Assembly (NCBI GenBank): GCA_025997475.1
Contig: BNUQ01000061.1
Location: 1-10,255 of the forward strand
Direction of reading: 5' to 3'
Source of the DNA: Planctomycetales bacterium
GTDB lineage: Bacteria; Planctomycetota; SZUA-567
DNA: 10,255 nucleotides
Part shown: positions 5,251 through 10,255 of the stretch, piece after piece
Layout of the letters: every line of letters begins with the position of its first letter
Numbering within the stretch: the stretch's first letter is position 1
The notes under the pieces: generated by a model
The model's database searches: none
What the model was told of the DNA's origin: nothing
The model's input: the letters and a program-made list of their open reading frames with translations, nothing else
Made by a program: the position numbers and the translations under genes

Positions 5251-6829
5251 TCAGCGCCCGCTCAATTCTTTTTATCACCTCCTCGCGACCGAGCAAAAAC
5301 AGCGTTTCGCCGATGCCCGGACTGACCGCCGCGCCGGTGCAAGCGACGCGCAACGGTTGCGCGACTAAATTTAAGGATAACGGCGCGTCCGGATTTTTTT
5401 CGGCGTAAAGATGCACCGCCGCCGCGAGCGGCGCGATTTCCCATTCCGGCAAGGTGCGGAAAATTTCCGCCAAATCCGCCAAGACGCGCAAGCCCGTGTT
5501 ATTCTGTAAATTTTTCCTCACCGCTTTTTGGTCGAACGCAAAATCGCCGGCAAAGAAATACCGGCAACGCGGAATAAAATCGCCGATTTTTTCCAATCGC
5601 TCGCGTTGCGTCGCCGCCAACACTTGCCACCAATTATCATCGTGAAGTTCGGTGGCGAAACCGTTTTTTGCGGCTTCGCCTTTCAGCGCGGCGATAAAGT
5701 CGCCGTCCGGCAATTTCATCAGATATTGCTGATTCATCCAATTCAACTTGGCGCGGTCGAATTGCGCGGCGGCTTTGCTCACGCGGTCGAGCGAAAACGC
5801 TTTGACCATTTCCGCGCGCGTCATAATTTCGCGGTCGTCGCCCGGCGCCCAGCCGCACAGCGCGAGAAAATTAAACAGCGCGTCCGGCAAAAATCCCTGC
5901 GTCTGAAAATCGCCGACATAAGCGTCGCCGTCGCGTTTGGAATACGGCTTGCCGCTCTGATTAACAATCATCGGGAAATGCCCGTAAATGGGCGGGGTCG
6001 CGCCGAGCGCCTGAAATAAAAACAAATGCCGGAACGTGTTTTCGACGTGGTCGTTGCCGCGCAAAATGTGGGTAACGCCCTGAAAAATATCGTCGGCGAC
6101 ATTCGCCAAATGAAAAATCGGCGAGCCGTCGCTCCGCGCCATTGCGAAGTCGCGAATGCTGTCGAGCGGTTTTTCGCACCGCCCCAACACAAGGTCGTCA
6201 AAGAACACATAGCGCCGCCGAAATTTCAGCGCGACGATTTTTCCCGCTAAAATCTCGGCTAACGGCACGGTCGCGGCGCCGCATTTTTCCCGCGTCGGTA
6301 GCGCGTCGATTTCCTCGCCGTCTGCCAACAAAAAGCGCGGCGCGGTGAGCGTGTCCCAGTTGACCGGCGTGATAAATTCCTCGCCGGACTTCGGCGAAAT
6401 AACGGTATGAAAAATCGTCGTCGAGTTGGCGGTAAGGACGCCGTTTTGGTAATCAATCGTCGCCGCGTCGCGGGGTTCGCCGACAAAATTCGGCGCGAAA
6501 AGTTCTTTGCCAATCCGCAACACGACCGGCGATTGGGCGTCCCGTTGATACGCCACGCCGGCGGCGAGCATTTTTTGCACGGCGGCGGCGTGCGCCGGAC
6601 GCCGCGCGGTTTGGTAGAGCGGCTCGCCGTCATAGTTCAAGCCGAGCCAATGCATCGCGCTTTTCATTTTGTCGATGGCCTCGGCGGTCGAGCGTTCGAG
6701 GTCGGTGTCTTCGATGCGCAAAATAAATTCGCCGCCGTGATGACGGGCGAACAACCAATTAAAAATCGCCACGCGCATATTGCCGATATGCACATTGCCG
6801 GTCGGACTCGGCGCAAAACGGACTTTCAT
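5237..6829 (-). CDS. gltX: Glutamate-tRNA ligase with an unusual insertion
   Basis: Class I synthetase that charges tRNA-Glu (and possibly tRNA-Gln where GatCAB is used). It has 530 residues against about 470-500 normally. The N-terminus is FAPSPTGNVHIGN with HIGN in place of HIGH/HIGS (residues 14-17), then ILRIEDTD (36-43) and WLGLNYDG. The part that normally carries the Cys zinc motif and leads to FDDL is replaced by residues 97-206, of unrecognised sequence with a single Cys (C183). FDDLVLG resumes at 209. ITHILRGNDH and the KMSKS-equivalent YSKRDG (K298) follow, about 60 residues later than in E. coli. The anticodon-binding end finishes with SPGIGETLFLLGREEVI. The true ATG (6827-6829) follows AAAGGAG by 8 bases. 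An in-frame upstream extension of 51 codons merely translates the heptamer repeats (NFQLFSK units) and is rejected. The stop lies in a repeat. Confidence 0.93.
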   Translation of the reverse strand: MKVRFAPSPTGNVHIGNMRVAIFNWLFARHHGGEFILRIEDTDLERSTAEAIDKMKSAMHWLGLNYDGEPLYQTARRPAHAAAVQKMLAAGVAYQRDAQSPVVLRIGKELFAPNFVGEPRDAATIDYQNGVLTANSTTIFHTVISPKSGEEFITPVNWDTLTAPRFLLADGEEIDALPTREKCGAATVPLAEILAGKIVALKFRRRYVFFDDLVLGRCEKPLDSIRDFAMARSDGSPIFHLANVADDIFQGVTHILRGNDHVENTFRHLFLFQALGATPPIYGHFPMIVNQSGKPYSKRDGDAYVGDFQTQGFLPDALFNFLALCGWAPGDDREIMTRAEMVKAFSLDRVSKAAAQFDRAKLNWMNQQYLMKLPDGDFIAALKGEAAKNGFATELHDDNWWQVLAATQRERLEKIGDFIPRCRYFFAGDFAFDQKAVRKNLQNNTGLRVLADLAEIFRTLPEWEIAPLAAAVHLYAEKNPDAPLSLNLVAQPLRVACTGAAVSPGIGETLFLLGREEVIKRIERALKEQS

Positions 6830-6847
6830 CGTGAGAACTCCTTTTTT

Positions 6848-6931
6848 AGAGAAAAGTTGAAAGTTTTTAGAGAAAAGTTGAAAGTTTTTAGAGAAAAGTT
6901 GAAAGTTTTTAGAGAAAAGTTGAAAGTTAAA
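6848..6931. repeat. 21-bp tandem repeats in the gltX leader
   Basis: AGAGAAAAGTTGAAAGTTTTT occurs as three perfect copies (6848-6868, 6869-6889, 6890-6910) and a fourth whose end diverges (6911-6931). The 21-base unit equals three 7-base steps, so it appears to be an expansion of the heptamer family. It starts 8 bases upstream of the gltX Shine-Dalgarno region and leaves no obvious separate promoter. Confidence 0.9.
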
Positions 6932-7007
6932 AGTTGAAAGTTGAGAAAAGCGCGAAGCGCAACCACTCCTTTTCTCTCTCAACTTTCAACTTTTAACTTT
7001 CAACTTT
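6916..7007. repeat. Heptamer inverted repeat with 31-bp perfect arms
   Basis: Bases 6916-6946 and 6977-7007 are perfect 31-bp inverted copies, with a 30-base loop containing GCGCGAAGCGCAACC (6950-6964). The arms are AAAGTTG/AAAGTTA heptamers. The element lies 2 bp beyond the MATE stop codon and upstream of gltX, both on the minus strand. As RNA it would make a very stable stem, which could stop transcription from the MATE gene or sit in the gltX leader. The T-rich stretch after it is only TTTTCTCT. Confidence 0.9.
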
Positions 7008-7008
7008 A

Positions 7009-8352
7009 TTATCTAAACGCCCGCATCTCTTTACTGTGCGTCCACGCCCGATACGCGGCAATCAATAATACGTCCGCGCTCAGCCACGCTAACGGATTAG
7101 ACAAGCACGCGCCCCAGAAACCGAGGAGCGGCACGAGCAACAACGCGGCGAAGACGCGCGCCGCCATTTCCGCCAGCCCCGCCAACATCGGCAAAATCGC
7201 CCGTCCGACGCCCTGCAAAACGTTGCGATAAACAAAAATCAAACCGAGGAGCGGATAAGTAATCGCGTGCGTCAACAGAAAAATTTCCGCCAAATTCAGC
7301 ACGTCTTCTTCGACGCCGCCGATGAAAAAAATGATCAGCGGTCGCCCGAACCCCACGATGACCACGCTACCGAGAACGCAACCCGCCAGCACGACTTGCT
7401 GACATTTGCGCACGCCCAATTGAATCCGGTCGTAATAGCGCGCGCCGTAATTTTGCGCCGCGTAAGTAACCATCGCCATCCCGACGGAAAACAGCGGCAT
7501 AATCGTGAACTGGTCGAGTTTGCCCGCCGCCGCGTAAGCCGCGACCGCCGCCGTGCCGAGCGAGTTTAACACTTTTTGCAACACCACCACGCCGAGCGCC
7601 GTAATCGAAAATTGCAACGCCATCGGCACGCCAATCAACAAATGTTTTTTGACGGCGCGCCAATCGAACCGCCAATCGGCGCGGCGCAAATGCAACAGCG
7701 GCAGGCGCGGATACACATACCGCAAACACCACGCGGCGGCAAGCAATTGCGACAAATTCGTCGCCCACGCCGCGCCGTCCACGCCCGTTTTCAGGACGCC
7801 GATAAAAAATAAATCAAGCGCGATGTTGATGAGCGAGGCGATAATCAGCGCGATAAGCGGCGTTTTGCTGTCGCCGAGCGAGCGTAAAATCGTCGCCACG
7901 AGATTGTAAAAAACGCCGGTGAGCGTGCCGTAAAAAATCACGCGCAGATACAATTCGGCGTCGGCGAAAATGTCGGGCGGCGTGTCCATCAACGTCAAAA
8001 TCGGTCGCGTTCCCCACGCGCCCAAAACCGTGATGACCGCGCCGAGCGCGATACTGATATAGGTTGACGTGGCAATCGAATGGCGCACGCCGGCGTCGTC
8101 GGACGCGCCGAAACGTTGCGCGGTAACCACGCCGAAACCGCCGGTCAATCCGAAAAAACCGCCGAAAATCAGGAACATCACCGAGCCGGTCGAACCGACG
8201 GCGGCGAACGCCCCGACGCCGAGCGCGTTGCCGACGACGACGGCGTCGGCGAGGTTGTAGAGTTGCTGAAAGACGTTGCCAATCAGCAACGGCAGGGAAA
8301 AGGCGACCAACAATTTCACCGGGTCGCCGACGGTCATATTTTGCGTAGCCAT
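7009..8352 (-). CDS. MATE family multidrug/cation antiporter
   Basis: Inner-membrane exporter of the NorM/MepA/DinF superfamily that exchanges drugs or metabolites for Na+ or H+. The 447 residues and about 12 hydrophobic segments in two homologous halves fit the family. Visible motifs include PLLIGNVFQQLYNLADAVVVG (residues 21-41, conserved D36), ATILRSLGDSKTPL in the first half, and VYRNVLQGVGRAILPML in the second. The substrate cannot be predicted. The ATG at 8350-8352 is preceded only by CTCTGAAAAAA and then heptamer repeats, so no Shine-Dalgarno and no classical promoter is visible. The gene is divergent from the dCMP deaminase across a gap of 102 bases, nearly all of it repeat. Its stop (7009-7011) lies 2 bp from the 31-bp inverted repeat, which may terminate transcription. 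Confidence 0.93.
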   Translation of the reverse strand: MATQNMTVGDPVKLLVAFSLPLLIGNVFQQLYNLADAVVVGNALGVGAFAAVGSTGSVMFLIFGGFFGLTGGFGVVTAQRFGASDDAGVRHSIATSTYISIALGAVITVLGAWGTRPILTLMDTPPDIFADAELYLRVIFYGTLTGVFYNLVATILRSLGDSKTPLIALIIASLINIALDLFFIGVLKTGVDGAAWATNLSQLLAAAWCLRYVYPRLPLLHLRRADWRFDWRAVKKHLLIGVPMALQFSITALGVVVLQKVLNSLGTAAVAAYAAAGKLDQFTIMPLFSVGMAMVTYAAQNYGARYYDRIQLGVRKCQQVVLAGCVLGSVVIVGFGRPLIIFFIGGVEEDVLNLAEIFLLTHAITYPLLGLIFVYRNVLQGVGRAILPMLAGLAEMAARVFAALLLVPLLGFWGACLSNPLAWLSADVLLIAAYRAWTHSKEMRAFR

Positions 8353-8360
8353 TTTTTTCA

Positions 8361-8437
8361 GAGTTAAGAGTTGAGAGTTAAGAGTTGAGATGACGTCGAC
8401 GCGCTCTAAACTCTCAACTCTAAACTCTCAACTCTCA
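8361..8437. repeat. Heptamer inverted repeat between divergent genes
   Basis: The left arm 8361-8390 alternates GAGTTAA and GAGTTGA units at a 7-base step. The right arm 8404-8437 alternates CTCTAAA and CTCTCAA. The arms pair over about 30 bp, with mismatches mainly at the variable seventh base. The short core is TGACGTCGACGCG. The repeat occupies nearly the whole space between the MATE and dCMP deaminase starts. Confidence 0.85.
8385..8412 (+). promoter_or_regulatory. Possible sigma70-like promoter inside the repeat core
   Basis: TTGAGA (8385-8390, 5 of 6 to consensus), a 16-base spacer and TAAACT (8407-8412, 4 of 6) lie across the core of the heptamer repeat, 43 bases before the dCMP deaminase ATG. 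Because the same hexamers recur in every heptamer, the match may be coincidental. It is listed because the gap between these divergent genes holds almost nothing else. Confidence 0.3.
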
Positions 8438-8454
8438 CGATAAAGGGTGTGCCG

Positions 8455-8895
8455 ATGCCGCGTCCGACTTGGGATGAGTATTATATGACGATTGCGCGCG
8501 AAGTCGCGACGCGAAGCACGTGTTTGCGCCGGTCGGTCGGCGCGGTGCTGGTGCGCGATAAACGACTGCTCGCCACCGGCTACAACGGCTCGCCGCGCGG
8601 CTTGGCGCATTGCGAAACGGTCGGCTGTATGCGGGAAAAATTGGGCATTCCGTCCGGCGAGCGGCACGAACTCTGCCGCGCCCTGCACGCCGAGCAAAAC
8701 GCCATTCTACAAGCCGCGACTTACGGAGTGCCGATTCAGGGCGCGACGCTGTATTGCACGACGCACCCCTGCTCGCTGTGCGCGAAAATGCTGATTAACG
8801 CCGGCATCGAAAAAATTTTTATCGCCGAGGGCTACCCCGACGAATTCGCGCGGTCGCTGTTGCGCGAAGCGGGAATACCGGTGATAGAAAGTTGA
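8455..8895 (+). CDS. Deoxycytidylate (dCMP) deaminase family protein
   Basis: Zinc enzyme of the cytidine/deoxycytidylate deaminase superfamily (ComEB-like). It converts dCMP to dUMP and so feeds dTTP synthesis. The 146 residues include [38 protein letters not shown] (41-49), the zinc-binding HAEQNAI (H78, catalytic E80) and [11 protein letters not shown] (C106, C109). Extra Cys/His residues at C53, C58, H71 and C74 are typical of this subgroup. ATG 8455 is chosen because AAAGGG lies 7 bases before it; a GTG two codons upstream is too close to that Shine-Dalgarno. It is the only confidently called plus-strand gene. Its last codon and stop (AGT TGA) lie in the heptamer repeat that separates it from the convergent feoA gene. 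Confidence 0.94.
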   Translation: MPRPTWDEYYMTIAREVATRSTCLRRSVGAVLVRDKRLLATGYNGSPRGLAHCETVGCMREKLGIPSGERHELCRALHAEQNAILQAATYGVPIQGATLYCTTHPCSLCAKMLINAGIEKIFIAEGYPDEFARSLLREAGIPVIES

Positions 8896-8964
8896 AAGTT
8901 GAAAGTTAAAAGTTGAGAAAAAAATGCGCTTTCCATTTTCCATTTTCCATTTTAACTTTTAACT
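8887..8964. repeat. Heptamer repeat element between convergent genes
   Basis: The left arm is GAAAGTT three times then AAAAGTT (8887-8914). The right arm is exactly TTTCCAT three times then TTTAACT twice (8930-8964). The TTTAACT units are the inverse of the left arm, while TTTCCAT is a different heptamer, so the two sides are partly heterologous. The core is GAGAAAAAAATGCGC. The left arm gives the dCMP deaminase its TGA (8893-8895) and the right arm gives feoA its TAA (8959-8961). Confidence 0.85.
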
Positions 8965-9216
8965 TCCATCTTGCCGTCGCACAAAAATATGCTGGGCTTC
9001 GTTGTGATGGAGCGAGATGCTGGCGCCCATCACGTTGACCCGCAACAGTCCGCCGAACGGCGCGCGGCTTTCGACTTTGATTTTTTCGCCTTTGATGAAA
9101 CCGACATCGGCGAATTTTTTCAAGCCGCGAATTTCCGCGCCGACTTTGCTGATGACGCCTTCGTCGCCAATCGCGAGTTGCGACAACGGGACGGGCGCCG
9201 ATTGCGATTTATTCAT
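8959..9216 (-). CDS. feoA: FeoA-like ferrous iron transport accessory protein
   Basis: FeoA is a small cytoplasmic SH3-like protein that assists the FeoB ferrous iron channel. The 85 residues show the family pattern: PLSQLAIGDEGVISKVGA, LKKFADVGFIKGEKIKV, a proline-containing turn (APFGGLLRVNVMG), then ISLHHNEAQHIFV. The usual RRL before the LGL-like turn is replaced by LKKFADVGF. The ATG at 9214-9216 follows AAGGAG by 8 bases. The gene starts 27 bases after the arsR stop and is almost certainly in one operon with it. No feoB is present in the window, so this is an orphan FeoA or its partner lies elsewhere. Its final codon and stop (AGT TAA) fall in the heptamer repeat. Confidence 0.88.
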   Translation of the reverse strand: MNKSQSAPVPLSQLAIGDEGVISKVGAEIRGLKKFADVGFIKGEKIKVESRAPFGGLLRVNVMGASISLHHNEAQHIFVRRQDGS

Positions 9217-9243
9217 AACCGATTCTCCTTAAAAAAACCAAAA

Positions 9244-9543
9244 TTATTCCCGCACGTGTTCGATGCCGTGGATGATAATCGACTCGACGTGCGAGTCCGC
9301 GAGCGCATAGACCGAGGTTTTGCCGGCGCGGCGAAATTTCACCAGTTTGTTGGTTTTAAGAATTCGTAGTTGGTGCGAGATGGCCGATTGATTCATTCCC
9401 TGCGCCGCCGCGATGTCGCCGACGCATTTCTCGCCTTGCGACAAGGTGAGCATAATTTGGACGCGCGTCGAATCGCTGAAAATCTTGAACAAATCGGCGA
9501 GTTCAAACACTTCGGCTTCGGACGGCACGGCGGATTTTTTCAT
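9244..9543 (-). CDS. ArsR/SmtB family metal-sensing repressor
   Basis: Winged-helix repressor of 99 residues. The core is LADLFKIFSDSTRVQIMLTL (15-34), the recognition helix region MNQSAISHQLRILKTNKLV (50-68) and a wing RRAGKTSVYAL. The last helix has D83, H85, H96 and E99, which reproduces the D-x-H-x10-H-x2-E spacing of the alpha-5 zinc site of SmtB (D104, H106, H117, E120). A single Cys (C40) remains at the ArsR-type alpha-3 site, so arsenic sensing is unlikely. A Zn/Co/Ni-type response is inferred; the link to feoA raises the possibility of another divalent metal. The Shine-Dalgarno GAGGGA is 6-7 bases before the ATG. A promoter with an overlapping TGAAC-N4-GTTCA operator lies about 100 bases upstream, indicating autorepression of the arsR-feoA operon. 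Confidence 0.93.
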   Translation of the reverse strand: MKKSAVPSEAEVFELADLFKIFSDSTRVQIMLTLSQGEKCVGDIAAAQGMNQSAISHQLRILKTNKLVKFRRAGKTSVYALADSHVESIIIHGIEHVRE

Positions 9544-9560
9544 CGGACTTCCCTCGTCAA

Positions 9561-9616
9561 GGGGGCGCCTAAACAGGCGCCCCTGAACAGACGCGTCTGA
9601 ACAGACGCGTCTGTTC
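9561..9616. repeat. Cluster of GC-rich palindromes in the arsR leader
   Basis: GGGGCGCCT-AAAC-AGGCGCCCC (9562-9583) is a 9-bp stem with a 4-base loop. It is followed by the 14-base direct repeat TGAACAGACGCGTC (9584-9597, 9598-9611), and GAACAGACGCGTCTGTTC at 9599-9616 is a perfect 18-bp palindrome. In the arsR mRNA these would form consecutive hairpins in the 5' leader. They may be REP-like elements. They also carry TGAACA/TGTTC half-sites resembling the operator. Confidence 0.75.
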
Positions 9617-9635
9617 GCTAAAACAAAACATCATT

Positions 9636-9649
9636 TGAACACTTGTTCA
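9636..9649. promoter_or_regulatory. ArsR/SmtB-type operator TGAACACTTGTTCA
   Basis: A palindrome with TGAAC and GTTCA half-sites separated by 4 bases, the classical form of SmtB/ZiaR/CzrA-type operators. It sits just downstream of the -10 box on the minus strand and so covers the likely transcription start of arsR. Its position suits repression by the ArsR/SmtB protein encoded next. Confidence 0.75.
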
Positions 9650-9652
9650 CAT

Positions 9653-9680
9653 CTTATAGTAAAAAATTTGGGCGCGTCAA
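9653..9680 (-). promoter_or_regulatory. Sigma70-type promoter of arsR-feoA
   Basis: On the minus strand TTGACG (9675-9680) and TATAAG (9653-9658) are separated by 16 bases; each hexamer matches consensus at 5 of 6 positions. The operator begins 3 bases after the -10 box. The transcript would have a leader of about 100 bases containing the hairpin cluster before the arsR ATG. Confidence 0.7.
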
Positions 9681-9681
9681 C

Positions 9682-9722
9682 TCTATTCAATCTGTCGCGC
9701 CTTTTAGTTAGGGCGTGGTCGG
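9682..9722. repeat. Diverged copy of the left end of the 1110-1245 element
   Basis: CTATTCAAT, CGCCTTTTA and GGGCGTGGTCGG occur in the same order as in bases 1110-1150 (CTATTCAATTG, CGCCTTTTA, GGCGTGGCGG). The stem is less perfect here and the right end of the element is missing. This shows that the repeat is dispersed, but this copy is degenerate. Confidence 0.5.
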
Positions 9723-9797
9723 CGAACAAAAAAAAAGCGACGCGCGGCGCATCAAATTCCCCTCTACGGCGGGGTGGCGGCGAATTGTCCGCCGGCG

Positions 9798-9907
9798 TTT
9801 TCTACCGACACCCCGTCCCGACGGGACGGACGTAAAGGTTCCGTAGGGACATAATGTCGGTAGAAAAAACGATTGCATAAATCGCGTAGCGGGACGCAAT
9901 GTCGGTA
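9798..9907. repeat. Palindromic element with 13-bp inverted ends and a partial second copy
   Basis: TTTTCTACCGACA (9798-9810) is exactly inverted at 9855-9867. Between them, GTCCCGACGGGAC forms a further small stem. The right part, CGTAGGGACATAATGTCGGTAG (as 9842-9863), recurs with small changes as CGTAGCGGGAC then GCAATGTCGGTAG at 9885-9907. A CCCCTC...GGGG palindrome precedes it near 9758-9777. The region 9684-9974 between the arsR promoter and the next gene holds only such repeats and no credible gene. Confidence 0.65.
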
Positions 9908-9974
9908 GCGAGACCTTTCGCCGATTGACCGGCATTCCGCCCTTATCGGGGCGTTCGGCGGCAAATCAAAAGAC

Positions 9975-10255
9975 CTATTCCGCCGCCGGAAATTTCAAAT
10001 ACTTCGCTAACTGCTTTTGGACGCGGTATTCTCCGCCGGCGAGGGAAAGATGGTTTGCGTCGCGATACAACGAATCTCCATTCTCATCGAACATTACGCA
10101 CTGCCCGTTCGGACAAAATAAATCAAGTGAATCAAGCACCGTCGCGCCTTTGATTTCCGATAAAATTTCAAGAACAACACGCATTCGTTCCTCAATTTCG
10201 GCGCGTGAAACGACCGGCATTTTTCTCGCCGGAAACAAGAACGAAAGCCACGCCG
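9975..10255 (-). CDS. C-terminal end of an SGNH-domain protein (probably acyltransferase 3/OafA type)
   Basis: The minus-strand frame is open to the right edge, so only the last 92 or so codons are seen. The sequence VLDSLDLFCPNGQC, then SLYRDANHLSLAGG, is the end of an SGNH hydrolase domain with the block-V D-x-x-H pair (DANH). The CPNGQC-SLYRDxxHLS arrangement is characteristic of the SGNH domain fused behind acyltransferase 3 membrane domains (OafA/YrhL), which O-acetylate surface polysaccharides. The membrane part would lie outside the window, so a stand-alone SGNH protein is not excluded. A TTG at 10236-10238 is not a real start, because the frame continues upstream with coding-like sequence. 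It ends with TAG at 9975-9977, downstream of which is the repeat mosaic. Confidence 0.82.
   Translation of the reverse strand, partial: AWLSFLFPARKMPVVSRAEIEERMRVVLEILSEIKGATVLDSLDLFCPNGQCVMFDENGDSLYRDANHLSLAGGEYRVQKQLAKYLKFPAAE

Noticed and set aside
5528..6019. 163-codon plus-strand frame
   Set aside because: Antisense shadow of gltX with no plausible start signal or family resemblance.
6848..6931. CRISPR-like array
   Set aside because: The units are contiguous 21-base tandem copies without spacers, and no cas genes are present.
6830..6982. 51-codon N-terminal extension of gltX
   Set aside because: It translates the 21-base and heptamer repeats into NFQLFSK units; the ATG at 6827-6829 has a good Shine-Dalgarno and begins the conserved FAPSPTG region.
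9708..9964. Overlapping minus-strand frames of 66-75 codons in the repeat mosaic
   Set aside because: They encode repeated PTLRP/YRHCVPLR-type strings that follow the DNA repeats; no start signals or family resemblance.

Overview
The window is 10.3 kb of compact bacterial chromosome with housekeeping and accessory genes, almost all on the minus strand. The coding strand is moderately GC-rich, with many GCG/CGC codons mixed with AAA/ATT/TTT. The gene set (non-photosynthetic ferredoxin-thioredoxin reductase, DUF2344 protein, FeoA with a SmtB-type regulator) suits an anaerobe or facultative anaerobe. The GluRS has a divergent Zn-domain region and an SKRD signature that remind me of PVC-group bacteria (Verrucomicrobiota/Kiritimatiellota/Lentisphaerota), but this assignment is weak and based on recall only.

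Layout, left to right: pyruvate kinase (minus, C-terminus outside the window); a 400-bp non-coding block made of two abutting palindromic elements, one containing a probable terminator for ruvA; ruvA; a DUF2344 radical-SAM-linked protein; a possible small membrane peptide on the plus strand; an operon of ferredoxin-thioredoxin reductase catalytic subunit and an RlmC/TrmA-type RNA uracil methyltransferase; a YafQ-like toxin with overlapping RelB/DinJ-like antitoxin; glutamyl-tRNA synthetase with an unusual insertion; a MATE transporter; a plus-strand dCMP deaminase; an arsR/smtB-feoA operon with a clear promoter and operator; a 290-bp mosaic of palindromic repeats; and the C-terminal end of an SGNH-domain protein entering from the right edge.

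The most striking feature is a dispersed family of heptanucleotide (7-bp period) repeats at six intergenic positions, mostly as inverted-repeat arms around a short core. One strand of each arm (AGTTGAA, AGTTAAG and AATTAAG type) carries stop codons in every reading frame, while the other is open. The arms are oriented so that genes run into the stop-rich strand. Four genes (DUF2344, gltX, dCMP deaminase, feoA) take their stop codon from the repeat and a fifth (MATE) ends 2 bp from it. Between the convergent dCMP deaminase and feoA genes the two arms of one element supply one stop each. A second family of nested palindromes lies at 1110-1404, with a degenerate relative near 9682. I did not find a defence locus, CRISPR array, prophage or complete transposon.
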